From: Lachnospiraceae bacterium
GTDB lineage: Bacteria > Bacillota > Clostridia > Lachnospirales > Lachnospiraceae
Length of the DNA: 64,000 nucleotides
Direction of reading: 5' to 3'
Assembly: GCA_015057525.1 (NCBI GenBank)
Contig: SVEE01000005.1
Span: forward strand, 1-64,000
The translations under genes and the position numbers were made by a program. Below are positions 21,858 through 31,593 of this stretch, piece after piece; positions within the stretch are counted from its first letter, which is position 1, and each line of letters opens with the position of its first letter. Below the pieces are notes generated by a model, which was not told where the DNA came from, did no database searches, and saw only the letters and a list, made by a program, of their open reading frames with translations.

Positions 21858-23243
21858 ATGGCACAGCTTTGGGGCGGTCGTTTTACCAAAGAAACAGATA
21901 AATTAGTGTACAACTTTAATGCGTCAATCTCATTTGACCAAAAATTCTACAGACAAGACATAAGAGGAAGTATTGCTCACGTTACTATGCTTGCTTCTTC
22001 TGGTATTCTAACTGATGAAGAAAAAGACCAGATTATAGCAGGACTTAATGGTATTCTTGCTGATGTTGAAAACGGTACTTTAGAAATCACAGACGAATAT
22101 GAGGATATTCACAGCTTCGTTGAAGCTAATCTTATTTCACGTATCGGAGATGTAGGCAAAAAGCTTCACACAGGACGTTCACGTAACGACCAGGTCGCTC
22201 TCGATATGAAATTATATACAAGAGACGAATTGACTGAGGTTAAAAAGCTTGTTGCTGAATTAATAAAGGTTCTTCATAAACTTATGAAAGATAATACAGA
22301 AACATACATGCCAGGTTTCACTCATCTTCAGAAAGCCCAGCCAGTTACATTTGCACACCATGTAGGTGCTTACATGGAAATGTTTAAGCGTGATTACAGT
22401 CGTTTAAATGATATATACGACCGTATGAACTATTGTCCTCTTGGCTCAGGTGCCTTAGCTGGAACCACTTATCCTTTAGATAGAAAGTTAACTGCTAAGC
22501 TTCTTGATTTCTATGGACCTACACTAAACAGCATGGATTCTGTATCTGACAGAGATTATGTAATAGAGATGCTATCAGCCTTCTCGACTATTATGATGCA
22601 TCTTTCAAGATTCTCAGAGGAAATTATAATTTGGAACTCCAACGAGTACCAGTTTGTTGAGCTTGATGATGCATATAGCACAGGAAGCTCTATTATGCCA
22701 CAGAAGAAAAATCCTGATATTGCAGAGCTTGTAAGAGGTAAGACAGGGCGTGTTTACGCAGCTCTCACTTCTATTCTTACAACAATGAAGGGTATACCTC
22801 TTGCTTACAACAAGGATATGCAGGAGGATAAGGAACTTACATTTGATGCAATTGACACAGTTAAAGGCTGTCTCGCACTCTTCACAGGTATGATTTCAAC
22901 TATGAAATTAAATAAACCAATTATGGAAAAGAGTGCTATGAACGGATTCACTAACGCAACAGATGCCGCAGACTATCTTGTTAACCACGGCGTTCCTTTC
23001 AGAGATGCTCATGGCATAGTTGGTCAGCTTGTTTTGTACTGCTTAGATAAGAATATCTCTCTTCTTGATATGACACTTGAAGAATACAAAGCAATAAGTC
23101 CTGTATTTGAGGAGGATATTTATCAGGCCATAAGCTTAGAGGAATGCGTAAGCAAGAGGAATACTATTGGCGCACCAGGCAAAGAAGCCATCATGGAAGT
23201 TATTGAAATAAACGAAAAATTCATAAAGGAACTTGACAGCTAG
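21858..23243 (+). CDS. argH: Argininosuccinate lyase
   Basis: [36 protein letters not shown] signature. Confidence 0.98.
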   Translation: MAQLWGGRFTKETDKLVYNFNASISFDQKFYRQDIRGSIAHVTMLASSGILTDEEKDQIIAGLNGILADVENGTLEITDEYEDIHSFVEANLISRIGDVGKKLHTGRSRNDQVALDMKLYTRDELTEVKKLVAELIKVLHKLMKDNTETYMPGFTHLQKAQPVTFAHHVGAYMEMFKRDYSRLNDIYDRMNYCPLGSGALAGTTYPLDRKLTAKLLDFYGPTLNSMDSVSDRDYVIEMLSAFSTIMMHLSRFSEEIIIWNSNEYQFVELDDAYSTGSSIMPQKKNPDIAELVRGKTGRVYAALTSILTTMKGIPLAYNKDMQEDKELTFDAIDTVKGCLALFTGMISTMKLNKPIMEKSAMNGFTNATDAADYLVNHGVPFRDAHGIVGQLVLYCLDKNISLLDMTLEEYKAISPVFEEDIYQAISLEECVSKRNTIGAPGKEAIMEVIEINEKFIKELDS

Positions 23244-23254
23244 GAGGCGATTTA

Positions 23255-23515
23255 ATGAATAACACTACAAAGCAAAAATATGAACTTGCAAGAAAAATGC
23301 TCAAGGGTAAAATCGAAATTGATGAGGTTGCTCTTATGACTGGTCTTGACAAAACTGTTCTTGAGAAGCTTAACGAAGAAATCAATCCACACAATTCAGA
23401 TGTTGAAATATTAAAGAATCTTGATACAGTAGACTTGAACATAGGAGAGATTCTTATTGATAATCTCCCACCTGAGGATTTGGAATTAGAAGGCTTCCAT
23501 GAGGAAGAAAACTAG
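23255..23515 (+). CDS. Hypothetical protein co-transcribed with argH
   Basis: 86-aa ORF 12 bp after argH with GGAGG upstream. Confidence 0.65.
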   Translation: MNNTTKQKYELARKMLKGKIEIDEVALMTGLDKTVLEKLNEEINPHNSDVEILKNLDTVDLNIGEILIDNLPPEDLELEGFHEEEN

Positions 23516-23839
23516 TTATCTTATAATATCAAACACATCATTAAAATTTATTTTAGTGTTAACAATTTTTATATAACCGGCAGACGTGTCTATCTTGGAT
23601 ACCATGCCGGTTATTTTAATATACTCATCTGTATCATAATATACTACAGTAACTATATCCTTAAGCTGAACTTCCTTTAATGTGACATCCAACTCTTCTT
23701 TCATATCTTCAGACAGTTCAATCTTAGGAACAACTATCTTCTCTTTTTCTCTAAGAGCATTCTCATATCCTTTTAATGCAGCAAAAGGCATGAACTGTTT
23801 TGCCCTGTCTTCTCGACTCATTTTGCCTCTAATCACCAC
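23516..23839 (-). CDS. YolD-like family protein (probable GTG start)
   Basis: MSREDRAKQFMPFAALKGYENALREKEKI; GGAGG-N8-GTG start just upstream; follows Y-family polymerase. Confidence 0.72.
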   Translation of the reverse strand: MVIRGKMSREDRAKQFMPFAALKGYENALREKEKIVVPKIELSEDMKEELDVTLKEVQLKDIVTVVYYDTDEYIKITGMVSKIDTSAGYIKIVNTKINFNDVFDIIR

Positions 23840-25094
23840 TTTTATGTCCTCCGATTTGACGATTTCTCTCCATAGCAGTTGCGTTTTCACTTAAATTCAT
23901 TCCCTTAAGAATAGCATTCTTACCAAATTTTTTCTTAATATCTATCATGGCTTTTTGAAGTTTGTTTTCTTTCTCCAAATCAGCCGGGTCATTAAACAAA
24001 TCATATTGCTGATACATTTCATCCACAAGGTTGTTGAAGGAAATGTTAATTCTCTTTATAGGCGAAAACCTATCTACTATTCTATCATATAACTGTTCAA
24101 TATAAGGAAGTATAACCTTTGCCGAGCTTGTAGGTATACTTGTGGTAATACTTCCCCTGGCAGGATCCTTTCCATAAATATTAGAATATCCCACATACAT
24201 AGTAATAGAGCTGGTTATAAGACCTCTATCAACTAAATCAAGGCAAAGCATATCTGCCATCTCCTTGGCAATAAGCTTTCCTCCTGCAAAATCATAATCA
24301 CAAGAAAGCACCTGACCACTTGTTATGGAATTACTTTTTGGTTTAAATGTTTTTATATCTTCCATAGTTGTAGTCTCTCTACCCCATGCATGGTCAATAA
24401 GTAGCTCTGCATCAATACCAAACCATTTATATAGATAATCTTCATTAGTTCTTGTAATATCACCCATTGTATGTATGCCATACTTTTCGAGACGTTTTGC
24501 TATACCTGGTCCCACTCTCCAAAAATCTGTAATAGGTTTATGATTCCACAAAGTATCCCTATATAATTTTTCATCCAAATAACCTATATTATCCTCTACA
24601 TGTTTAGCAGTTATATCCAGAGCTATTTTTGCAAGGTATAAATTAGTACCAATTCCACAGGTTGCTGTAATTCCTGTGGTTGCATACACGTCTCCCATTA
24701 TTTTTTGTGCCAGTTCCTTAGGAGACATTCCATACATGGTGAGATAATCTGTGACATCCATGAAAACCTCATCAATAGAATATACATGTATATCCTCTTT
24801 TGAGATATACTTTAAATACACCGAATAAATGTTGGCGGAATAATCGATGTAAAGTTGCATTCTCGGAGTTGCCATAATATAATCCACGTTAGGTGGAATC
24901 TGAAAAACTCTACATCTATTTTTAATACCTAAAGCTTTCATACTGGGAGATATAGCAAGGCATATGGTTTTTTCAGTTCTCTCTGCATCCGCCACAACAA
25001 GATTGGTTGTAAGTGGATCAAGACCTCTTTCCACGCACTCAACAGATGCATAAAACGACTTTAAATCTATGCATATATACATTCTATTATCCAT
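23829..25094 (-). CDS. Y-family DNA polymerase (DinB/UmuC/UvrX-like)
   Basis: CIDLKSFYASVECVERGLDPLTTNLVVAD; YSIDEVFMDVT; WRVGPGIAKRLEKYGIHTMGDI. Confidence 0.93.
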   Translation of the reverse strand: MDNRMYICIDLKSFYASVECVERGLDPLTTNLVVADAERTEKTICLAISPSMKALGIKNRCRVFQIPPNVDYIMATPRMQLYIDYSANIYSVYLKYISKEDIHVYSIDEVFMDVTDYLTMYGMSPKELAQKIMGDVYATTGITATCGIGTNLYLAKIALDITAKHVEDNIGYLDEKLYRDTLWNHKPITDFWRVGPGIAKRLEKYGIHTMGDITRTNEDYLYKWFGIDAELLIDHAWGRETTTMEDIKTFKPKSNSITSGQVLSCDYDFAGGKLIAKEMADMLCLDLVDRGLITSSITMYVGYSNIYGKDPARGSITTSIPTSSAKVILPYIEQLYDRIVDRFSPIKRINISFNNLVDEMYQQYDLFNDPADLEKENKLQKAMIDIKKKFGKNAILKGMNLSENATAMERNRQIGGHKSGD

Positions 25095-25120
25095 ATAAAA
25101 CCGTGTTTCTCCCTTCTATG

Positions 25121-25158
25121 TAACATTACCAGCCGAAAGAAATCGGCTGGTAATGTTA
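25121..25158. terminator. Terminator downstream of sigG
   Basis: TAACATTACCAGCCGA-aagaaa-TCGGCTGGTAATGTTA. Confidence 0.75.
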
Positions 25159-25935
25159 TTTTAAATAATTTCTCATAGTTTTTAAAGCATTTTTTTCTAA
25201 ACGACTTACTTGTGCCTGGGAAATAGCTATTTCCTCTGCCACCTCAGTCTGAGTCTTACCTTCAAAAAATCTAAGTTTAATTATATTGTATTCTCTATCA
25301 TCTAACTTTTTCATAGCTTCATCCAAGGATATGTCATCAACCCACTTATCTTCTTTATTCTTTTTGTCACTTACCTGATCCATAAGATAAAGAACATCCT
25401 GTCCTTCCTGAAACACAGGCTCATATAGGGACATAGGCGTTGCGATTGCATCCATGGCATTAACTATGTCCTCCTTAGGTATATCTATCTCCTTTGAAAT
25501 TTCTTCTATAGTTGGCTCTCTGTCAAATTTCTTTGTTAGCATATCTCTTGCATATATTGCCTTATAAGCTATATCTCTAAGGGATCTGGAAACCCTTATT
25601 GCGTTATTGTCTCTTAGGTATCTTCGGCACTCTCCTAAAATCATAGGCACAGCGTAAGTGGAAAATTTTACCTGTAAGCTTCTGTCGAAATTATCTAGGG
25701 CTTTTATTAACCCAATGCACCCTACTTGAAACAAATCATCTGCACATTCAGCATTATTTGCACCAAATCGTTGAATAACGCTTAACACCAATCTTAAGTT
25801 TCCATTTATAAACTCTTCACGTGCCTTCATATCACCTTTATCTATTCGCTCAAACAAAGCATCTTTTTCTTCATCACTAAGTAAAGGAAGCTTTGCTGTA
25901 TTTACTCCACATATCATGACCTTATTTACAGCCAT
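25156..25935 (-). CDS. sigG: Sporulation sigma factor SigG
   Basis: NKVMICGVNTAKLPLLS; NGNLRLVLSVIQRF…DDLFQVGCIGLIKALDNFDRSLQVKFSTYAVPMILGE; EIAISQAQVSRLEKNAL. Confidence 0.95.
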   Translation of the reverse strand: MAVNKVMICGVNTAKLPLLSDEEKDALFERIDKGDMKAREEFINGNLRLVLSVIQRFGANNAECADDLFQVGCIGLIKALDNFDRSLQVKFSTYAVPMILGECRRYLRDNNAIRVSRSLRDIAYKAIYARDMLTKKFDREPTIEEISKEIDIPKEDIVNAMDAIATPMSLYEPVFQEGQDVLYLMDQVSDKKNKEDKWVDDISLDEAMKKLDDREYNIIKLRFFEGKTQTEVAEEIAISQAQVSRLEKNALKTMRNYLK

Positions 25936-26126
25936 ATTCAAGTTCCTCCTTCAGTAATATCTACTGTAAAGGATTTACAAATGTGGTATTTTCTATTCAA
26001 TTTTTTATATGGGATATTTTGGGTAATAAAAAGTTGCATTTCCCTTGACATCTAAAAGAAAATGTAACAAAATATCTATGTGCCTTGCACATGGAAAATA
26101 CAATAAAACTCAGAAGAAGGTAACTT

Positions 26127-27596
26127 ATGAAAATAGGATTTGATAACGACAAATACTTAAAAATGCAGTCTGAGCACATAAAGGAAAGAATTGGTAAGTT
26201 TGACAACAAGCTTTACCTTGAATTTGGTGGCAAATTATTCGATGATTTCCACGCTTCAAGAGTTCTTCCTGGCTTTGCCGCAGACAGTAAATTACAGATG
26301 CTCATGCAACTTGCTGACCAAGCAGAAATAGTTATGGTTGTAAGTGCTGATGATATTGAAAAAAACAAAATCCGTGAAGACTTAGGTATTACCTATGACC
26401 TTGATGTAATTAGATTGGTAGATGAATTCCGTTCGAGAGGTCTTTATGTAGGAAGCGTTGTTCTCACCAAATACGCTGAACAAAGAAGCGCTATCCTCTT
26501 CCGCAAGAGATTAGAAGGTCTTGGAATTAAGGTTTACCACCACTATTTGATTCCTGGCTATCCAACTAACATTCCTCTCATCGTAAGTGAAGAAGGATAT
26601 GGCAAGAATGATTATATAGAAACAACCAGACCTTTAGTTGTTGTTACAGCACCTGGTCCTGGTAGTGGCAAGATGAGTACCTGTCTCTCACAGCTCTATC
26701 ACGAACTCAAGCATGGTGTTCGTGCAGGATATGCAAAATACGAGACCTTCCCTATTTGGAATCTTCCTCTTGACCATCCTGTTAACCTTGCTTACGAGGC
26801 AGCTACTGCAGACCTAAATGACCTCAATATGATTGACCCATATCACCTTAAAGCATATGGTGTCACTACAGTTAACTACAACAGAGATGTAGAGATCTTC
26901 CCTGTTCTCAACGCTATATTTACTAAAATATATGGAAGTAATCCATATGCTTCCCCTACAGATATGGGGGTAAATATGGCAGGTAACTGCATATTTGATG
27001 ATATGGCATGTCGCGAAGCTTCTCGCCAGGAGATAATCCGCAGATATTATCAGGCAGTTGCAGGCGTTGCTGAAGGTAAACGTGAACAGGATGAGGTTAA
27101 TAAAATCCAAAGACTTATGAGTCAGGAAAATCTTTCAGTAAACGACAGAACTACTGTTATACCTGCTCACAAAAGAGCCGAGCTTACAGATGGCCCTGCC
27201 GCTGCTATTGAGCTTTCCGACGGTACAATCATTACAGGTAAAACTGGTGACTTGCTTGGAGCCAGCTCAGCTGCATTACTTAACGCAATTAAGGTTCTTG
27301 CTGGAATTCCACATGAGAGCATGATACTCTCCCCTGAATCAATTGCACCTATCCAAAAACTAAAAACCCAATATCTTGGAAGCCGAAACCCTAGATTGCA
27401 CACAGACGAGGTTCTTATTGCTCTATCTGTTACAGCAGCGAACAATGATGAAGCAGCACTTGCATTAAAGCAACTTCCTAAACTAAAGGGATGCCAGGTA
27501 CACTCTACTGTTATACTTTCTGATGTGGACAAAAAAACATTTAAAAAGCTTGAATGTGATGTTACCTACGAGCCTAAAACAGACAAAATCAAATAA
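26127..27596 (+). CDS. DUF1846 family protein
   Basis: MKIGFDNDKYLKMQSEHIKERIGKFDNKLYLEFGGKLFDDFHASRVLPGF. Confidence 0.9.
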   Translation: MKIGFDNDKYLKMQSEHIKERIGKFDNKLYLEFGGKLFDDFHASRVLPGFAADSKLQMLMQLADQAEIVMVVSADDIEKNKIREDLGITYDLDVIRLVDEFRSRGLYVGSVVLTKYAEQRSAILFRKRLEGLGIKVYHHYLIPGYPTNIPLIVSEEGYGKNDYIETTRPLVVVTAPGPGSGKMSTCLSQLYHELKHGVRAGYAKYETFPIWNLPLDHPVNLAYEAATADLNDLNMIDPYHLKAYGVTTVNYNRDVEIFPVLNAIFTKIYGSNPYASPTDMGVNMAGNCIFDDMACREASRQEIIRRYYQAVAGVAEGKREQDEVNKIQRLMSQENLSVNDRTTVIPAHKRAELTDGPAAAIELSDGTIITGKTGDLLGASSAALLNAIKVLAGIPHESMILSPESIAPIQKLKTQYLGSRNPRLHTDEVLIALSVTAANNDEAALALKQLPKLKGCQVHSTVILSDVDKKTFKKLECDVTYEPKTDKIK

Positions 27597-27628
27597 AAAA
27601 ATACGGTGTATTATACACCGTATTTTTT
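27596..27628. terminator. Bidirectional terminator between convergent genes
   Basis: AAAAAATACGGTGTA-tta-TACACCGTATTTTTT perfect palindrome. Confidence 0.95.
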
Positions 27629-27640
27629 ATTTATCATTAA

Positions 27641-28981
27641 TTATTTATTCTTTGTTGGTACTAGGAAAATAAATACAAGGGAACTTAAAAGTAACATATA
27701 TGGATAAAGGAGATTTGGCATTATTTCAAAAGCAGAAACAGTTGCTCCCATCTCAGCAGCTGCTGATATTGCAACAAGCATCTGTGCACCATATGGGATA
27801 ACTCCCTGAAATATACAAGAGAATGTATCTAATATGGATGCCGCTTTCTTAGGTGATATATTATAAGTATCCGACATTTCTTTAGCAATTGGGTTTGCCA
27901 TAACAATAGCAACTGTATTATTTGCAGTAGCTATATCCATTGCTCCTACCAAAAGTCCCATACCAAGCTGTCCACCCTTATTTCCTTTAAATACTCTCTT
28001 AATAAGATTAAGCAACGCTACAAATCCGCCATTTTCATGAATTAAAGCACATATGGCTGAAACTAATATTGCAACCATTGCGGTTTCAAACATTCCAGAT
28101 ACACCAGAGCCCATATTACCTATAATTTCAACAAACCCTACATTACCTGCAGTAAGCATTATTATAATTCCACTTACAATTCCTATAAGCAATACAACAA
28201 ATACATTTATTCCTACTATACCACCAAGCAAAACAAGTACGTATGGTATAACCTGCACAAGATTATAATCCTGTGTTATTGTTTCATTAACCTCTGTACC
28301 CATAGACTTAATGAATATTATAACCAAAGTTACTAATGCTGCTGGAAAAGCAATCCAGAAATTTGCATTAAATTTATCCTTCATCGCACATCCCTGACCG
28401 TTACATGCTGCAATAGTTGTATCTGATATAAATGATAAATTGTCTCCAAACATAGCTCCACCAACTACTGCACCAAGGCAAAGTGGTACGCCAAATCCTG
28501 AACCATTAGCAACTGCTATAGAAATTGGAGCAATAAGGGTTATAGTTCCAACAGATGTTCCCATGGCAAGGGAAACAAAACTACTAACCACAAAAAGCAC
28601 CATAACAGCATATTCTGCCGGAATAACAGAAAGAAGACAGTAAGCTACACTCTCTGCACTACTTCTTCCCACAACTCCTACGAAAACACCTGCAACAAGG
28701 AAAATAAGAATCATTGTAATAATATTCTTATCACCTAATCCTTTAGCCATAATACTAAGTTTTTCATCGAATGTAACCTTTGAATTCTGCAAGCATGCAA
28801 CAAGTAATGCAACTAAAAATGCCACAACTATAGGTATATTATAGAAACCCATAGATATATCCATTACATATTCAAAAGTTATACCTAGTCCAAGATATAG
28901 AACTATAAATACACCTATTGGAAGCAATGCAATGAATTTACCTTTCTTTGTATTGTCTTGTTCTTTAATATTATTATCCAT
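27641..28981 (-). CDS. NhaC-type Na+/H+ antiporter family protein
   Basis: Multi-TM; GAVVGGAMFGDNLSFISDTTIAA signature. Confidence 0.85.
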   Translation of the reverse strand: MDNNIKEQDNTKKGKFIALLPIGVFIVLYLGLGITFEYVMDISMGFYNIPIVVAFLVALLVACLQNSKVTFDEKLSIMAKGLGDKNIITMILIFLVAGVFVGVVGRSSAESVAYCLLSVIPAEYAVMVLFVVSSFVSLAMGTSVGTITLIAPISIAVANGSGFGVPLCLGAVVGGAMFGDNLSFISDTTIAACNGQGCAMKDKFNANFWIAFPAALVTLVIIFIKSMGTEVNETITQDYNLVQVIPYVLVLLGGIVGINVFVVLLIGIVSGIIIMLTAGNVGFVEIIGNMGSGVSGMFETAMVAILVSAICALIHENGGFVALLNLIKRVFKGNKGGQLGMGLLVGAMDIATANNTVAIVMANPIAKEMSDTYNISPKKAASILDTFSCIFQGVIPYGAQMLVAISAAAEMGATVSAFEIMPNLLYPYMLLLSSLVFIFLVPTKNK

Positions 28982-28992
28982 AATACTCCCCT

Positions 28993-29661
28993 TTAATTTT
29001 TTAGTATTTTTATAAAGTAATCTTTCACTTCAACAAGAGAAGGAAGAATTATTTTCGTAATTTCTTTCATTTCATCATTAGGTTCCAGTAAATCTGGAAC
29101 CATTATTCCATTTATACCAGCTCTATAAAGTGCTCTCACACCATTAAATGAATCCTCTATTCCATATGATTCCTCCGGCTTTACATCAAGACACTCACAA
29201 GCTTTCAAATATATATCAGGTTCGGGTTTGCTGTTAACCACCATATCTCCACCTATTACTACGTCAAAATATTCTAAAATTCCAGCATCCTTAAGTTCAG
29301 CGTTTACAACTTCACTTCTGGTAGATGATGCTAAACCTATTTTTATAGATTTTGATTTTAGGTAACATAGAAGCTCATCAATTCCTTTTTTCTTAGGTAA
29401 TTTTCCTCCACCATATCTAGAATGAAACAAATCAGACATTTCCTTTTTGTACTCGTCATAAGGAAATTTTTCACCATATCTTTCAAGCATTTTTTGTCTT
29501 GTTACAACTCTGTTAAGACCAAAACATTCATAGCAGGCGTCCTCTATATCAGGAATGTTATATTTATCCGCAACAACTTTCCAGCATTCTATAACTAATT
29601 TTTCTGAATCAAATATCACTCCATCCATATCAAATATTACCGCATTTATATTATTTGACAC
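28993..29661 (-). CDS. HAD-superfamily hydrolase (beta-phosphoglucomutase-like)
   Basis: AVIFDMDGVIFDSE; LASSTRSEVV; KPEPDIYLKACECL. Confidence 0.9.
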   Translation of the reverse strand: MSNNINAVIFDMDGVIFDSEKLVIECWKVVADKYNIPDIEDACYECFGLNRVVTRQKMLERYGEKFPYDEYKKEMSDLFHSRYGGGKLPKKKGIDELLCYLKSKSIKIGLASSTRSEVVNAELKDAGILEYFDVVIGGDMVVNSKPEPDIYLKACECLDVKPEESYGIEDSFNGVRALYRAGINGIMVPDLLEPNDEMKEITKIILPSLVEVKDYFIKILKN

Positions 29662-29767
29662 TTCTAAGACCTCCTTGCTACTACCATTATATTAACAGAT
29701 GACCATATAACAAGCCTAAATAAGCTAATCACATGGTCATCTATTTAATAATATTCAGCTGATTATT

Positions 29768-30565
29768 TTACCACTGTGATACGTACCAGCCACCATCCAT
29801 TTTAAATACAAGAAGTGTGTCAGTATCCTCTTCCCAGCTATCATAATAGCCATCGTAATATTCATAATCAATATCGCATACATACATTTCTGTTATGTTG
29901 CACTCTACATCATACATATCTTCAAAAGATTCATTGAAGACATCGATATCAGAATCCGACATTTCATCTTCATCTACGATTTCGATATTCTTTACATCTT
30001 CCCAATCTGAATACAAGCCTTCAAAATACATATCCTCTACTTCATCATAGAGTTCATCTCTTGTATAACCTTCTGCATCAAGAAGTGCATCTAATAAGTC
30101 ATCAGTGTACATACATGCAACTACAGTTTCAGCATCCTCTTCTACCATGGCATTGTAATATGACTCTAAAACCTCTTGTTTTGTTCCATTCTGAAATCCT
30201 GTTGAGCTACTTCCACTATCTTTTTTGTTGTTTAATAATACAATTGCAAGTATTACACCTACAACTGCAAGTAATGCTACAATAAGTACAACAATAATAA
30301 CTGTCTTATTAGCCTGCTTAGGTGCTGGAGCTGATGTTACAGTATATGGCTGAGTATATCCCATCTGTGACTGATCATATCCAGACTGTTGCTGATTATA
30401 CCCCATCTGTTGCTGATTATATCCCATCTGCGGTTGGTTATATCCCATCTGCTGCTGGTTATATCCCATCTGTGGTTGAGCATTTACCATCTGTGCCGTT
30501 CCACATATATGGCAAGATGAAGCCCAGTCCTCTAAAGAAGCACCACAATTAGTACAATTCTTCAT
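29768..30565 (-). CDS. Zinc-ribbon membrane protein with GYNQQQM repeats and acidic C-terminal domain (paralog A)
   Basis: CTNCGASLEDWASSCHICG; tandem MGYNQPQ repeats; TM; paralogous to next gene. Confidence 0.8.
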   Translation of the reverse strand: MKNCTNCGASLEDWASSCHICGTAQMVNAQPQMGYNQQQMGYNQPQMGYNQQQMGYNQQQSGYDQSQMGYTQPYTVTSAPAPKQANKTVIIVVLIVALLAVVGVILAIVLLNNKKDSGSSSTGFQNGTKQEVLESYYNAMVEEDAETVVACMYTDDLLDALLDAEGYTRDELYDEVEDMYFEGLYSDWEDVKNIEIVDEDEMSDSDIDVFNESFEDMYDVECNITEMYVCDIDYEYYDGYYDSWEEDTDTLLVFKMDGGWYVSQW

Positions 30566-30597
30566 GTTATTTCCTCCCATTACTTTATACTATTTTA

Positions 30598-30628
30598 AAA
30601 ATACAGGGCACTTTAGGCCCTGTATTTT
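30598..30628. terminator. Terminator between the zinc-ribbon paralogs
   Basis: aaatacagggc-actttag-gccctgtattt. Confidence 0.8.
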
Positions 30629-30636
30629 ATCTTATT

Positions 30637-31401
30637 TTACCAAACGTACCACTTACCGCCAGTCTTATATACAACTACTGTATCTTCTTCATCGTAGTAC
30701 TCTTCATCCCAATCATCCCACTCTTCATACTCGATTTCTACCTCGTATGCAGCTGTGATATTTGGAGTGTAATCATATAACTTTCTGAAAGCTTTCTCCA
30801 TGTCTTCTCTGTCATCTTTGTCAAGCTTATCAGTATCCTGAATCTCGATATTCTTTACCTTGTAATCATCATAGTAATAATCGAGCCACTCTTCCTCATA
30901 CTCTTCATAAAGCTCCTTCTTGCTGTCATAATCTTCTTCCTTAACGATAGCCTTAATCATCTTGTTAGAATACTGTGCCTGCATGTAAGCCTTACCATCC
31001 TGATCCATAAGTGCTTCGAAATAATCTTCAATAGCACCCTTCTTTGTCAAACTACCAGGTCCAAATAACTTTGTAACAAATACTATAAGAATAATAAGTA
31101 CCACCGCTGCAGCAGCTGCGATTAAGATCTTAGGATCAACCTTCTTAACAGCTGAAGCTACCTGATTACCAGCATCCTTTAACTGATCAGCAAACTGATT
31201 CTGCTGTGGCTGAGCATATCCTCCCTGTGGCTGCATTGGTTGCATACCTGGCTGCATTGGCTGCATACCTGGCTGCATTGGCTGAGCATATCCTCCCTGT
31301 GGCTGCTGATTAAAATTAGCCTGTGGCTGACCACTTCCGCAGTTATTGCAAACGCTAGCTGCATCATCTAAAGCTGCACCACAATTAACGCAATTTTTCA
31401 T
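30637..31401 (-). CDS. Zinc-ribbon membrane protein with MQPGMQPMQP repeats and acidic C-terminal domain (paralog B)
   Basis: CVNCGAALDDAASVCNNCG; tandem repeats; TM; C-terminal VVYKTGGKWYVW matches paralog A. Confidence 0.8.
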   Translation of the reverse strand: MKNCVNCGAALDDAASVCNNCGSGQPQANFNQQPQGGYAQPMQPGMQPMQPGMQPMQPQGGYAQPQQNQFADQLKDAGNQVASAVKKVDPKILIAAAAAVVLIILIVFVTKLFGPGSLTKKGAIEDYFEALMDQDGKAYMQAQYSNKMIKAIVKEEDYDSKKELYEEYEEEWLDYYYDDYKVKNIEIQDTDKLDKDDREDMEKAFRKLYDYTPNITAAYEVEIEYEEWDDWDEEYYDEEDTVVVYKTGGKWYVW

Positions 31402-31593
31402 GTTGTTTCCTCCCTTAAATTCTCTCTTTTTGTATATATATCACCTTATAGATGAAATATTACCATATTTAGCCATCTTCACTGATTGTATTCAATATCA
31501 ATAGTTTCGTCAAAAAACTAAAATCTACTTTAGTATATCATCAAACAACTTAATCTTCAACATAATTTTCCATGTTTTAATTTTATAAAGTTG

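Noticed and set aside
29697-29742. agatgaccat…atggtcatct inverted repeat
   Set aside because: Perfect 10-bp arms but a ~26-nt loop and no U-run; plausible weak terminator of the zinc-ribbon gene only.
30322-30552. Repeat-rich plus-strand ORF (YIPSVADYIPS…)
   Set aside because: Antisense of the GYNQQQM repeat in the zinc-ribbon gene.
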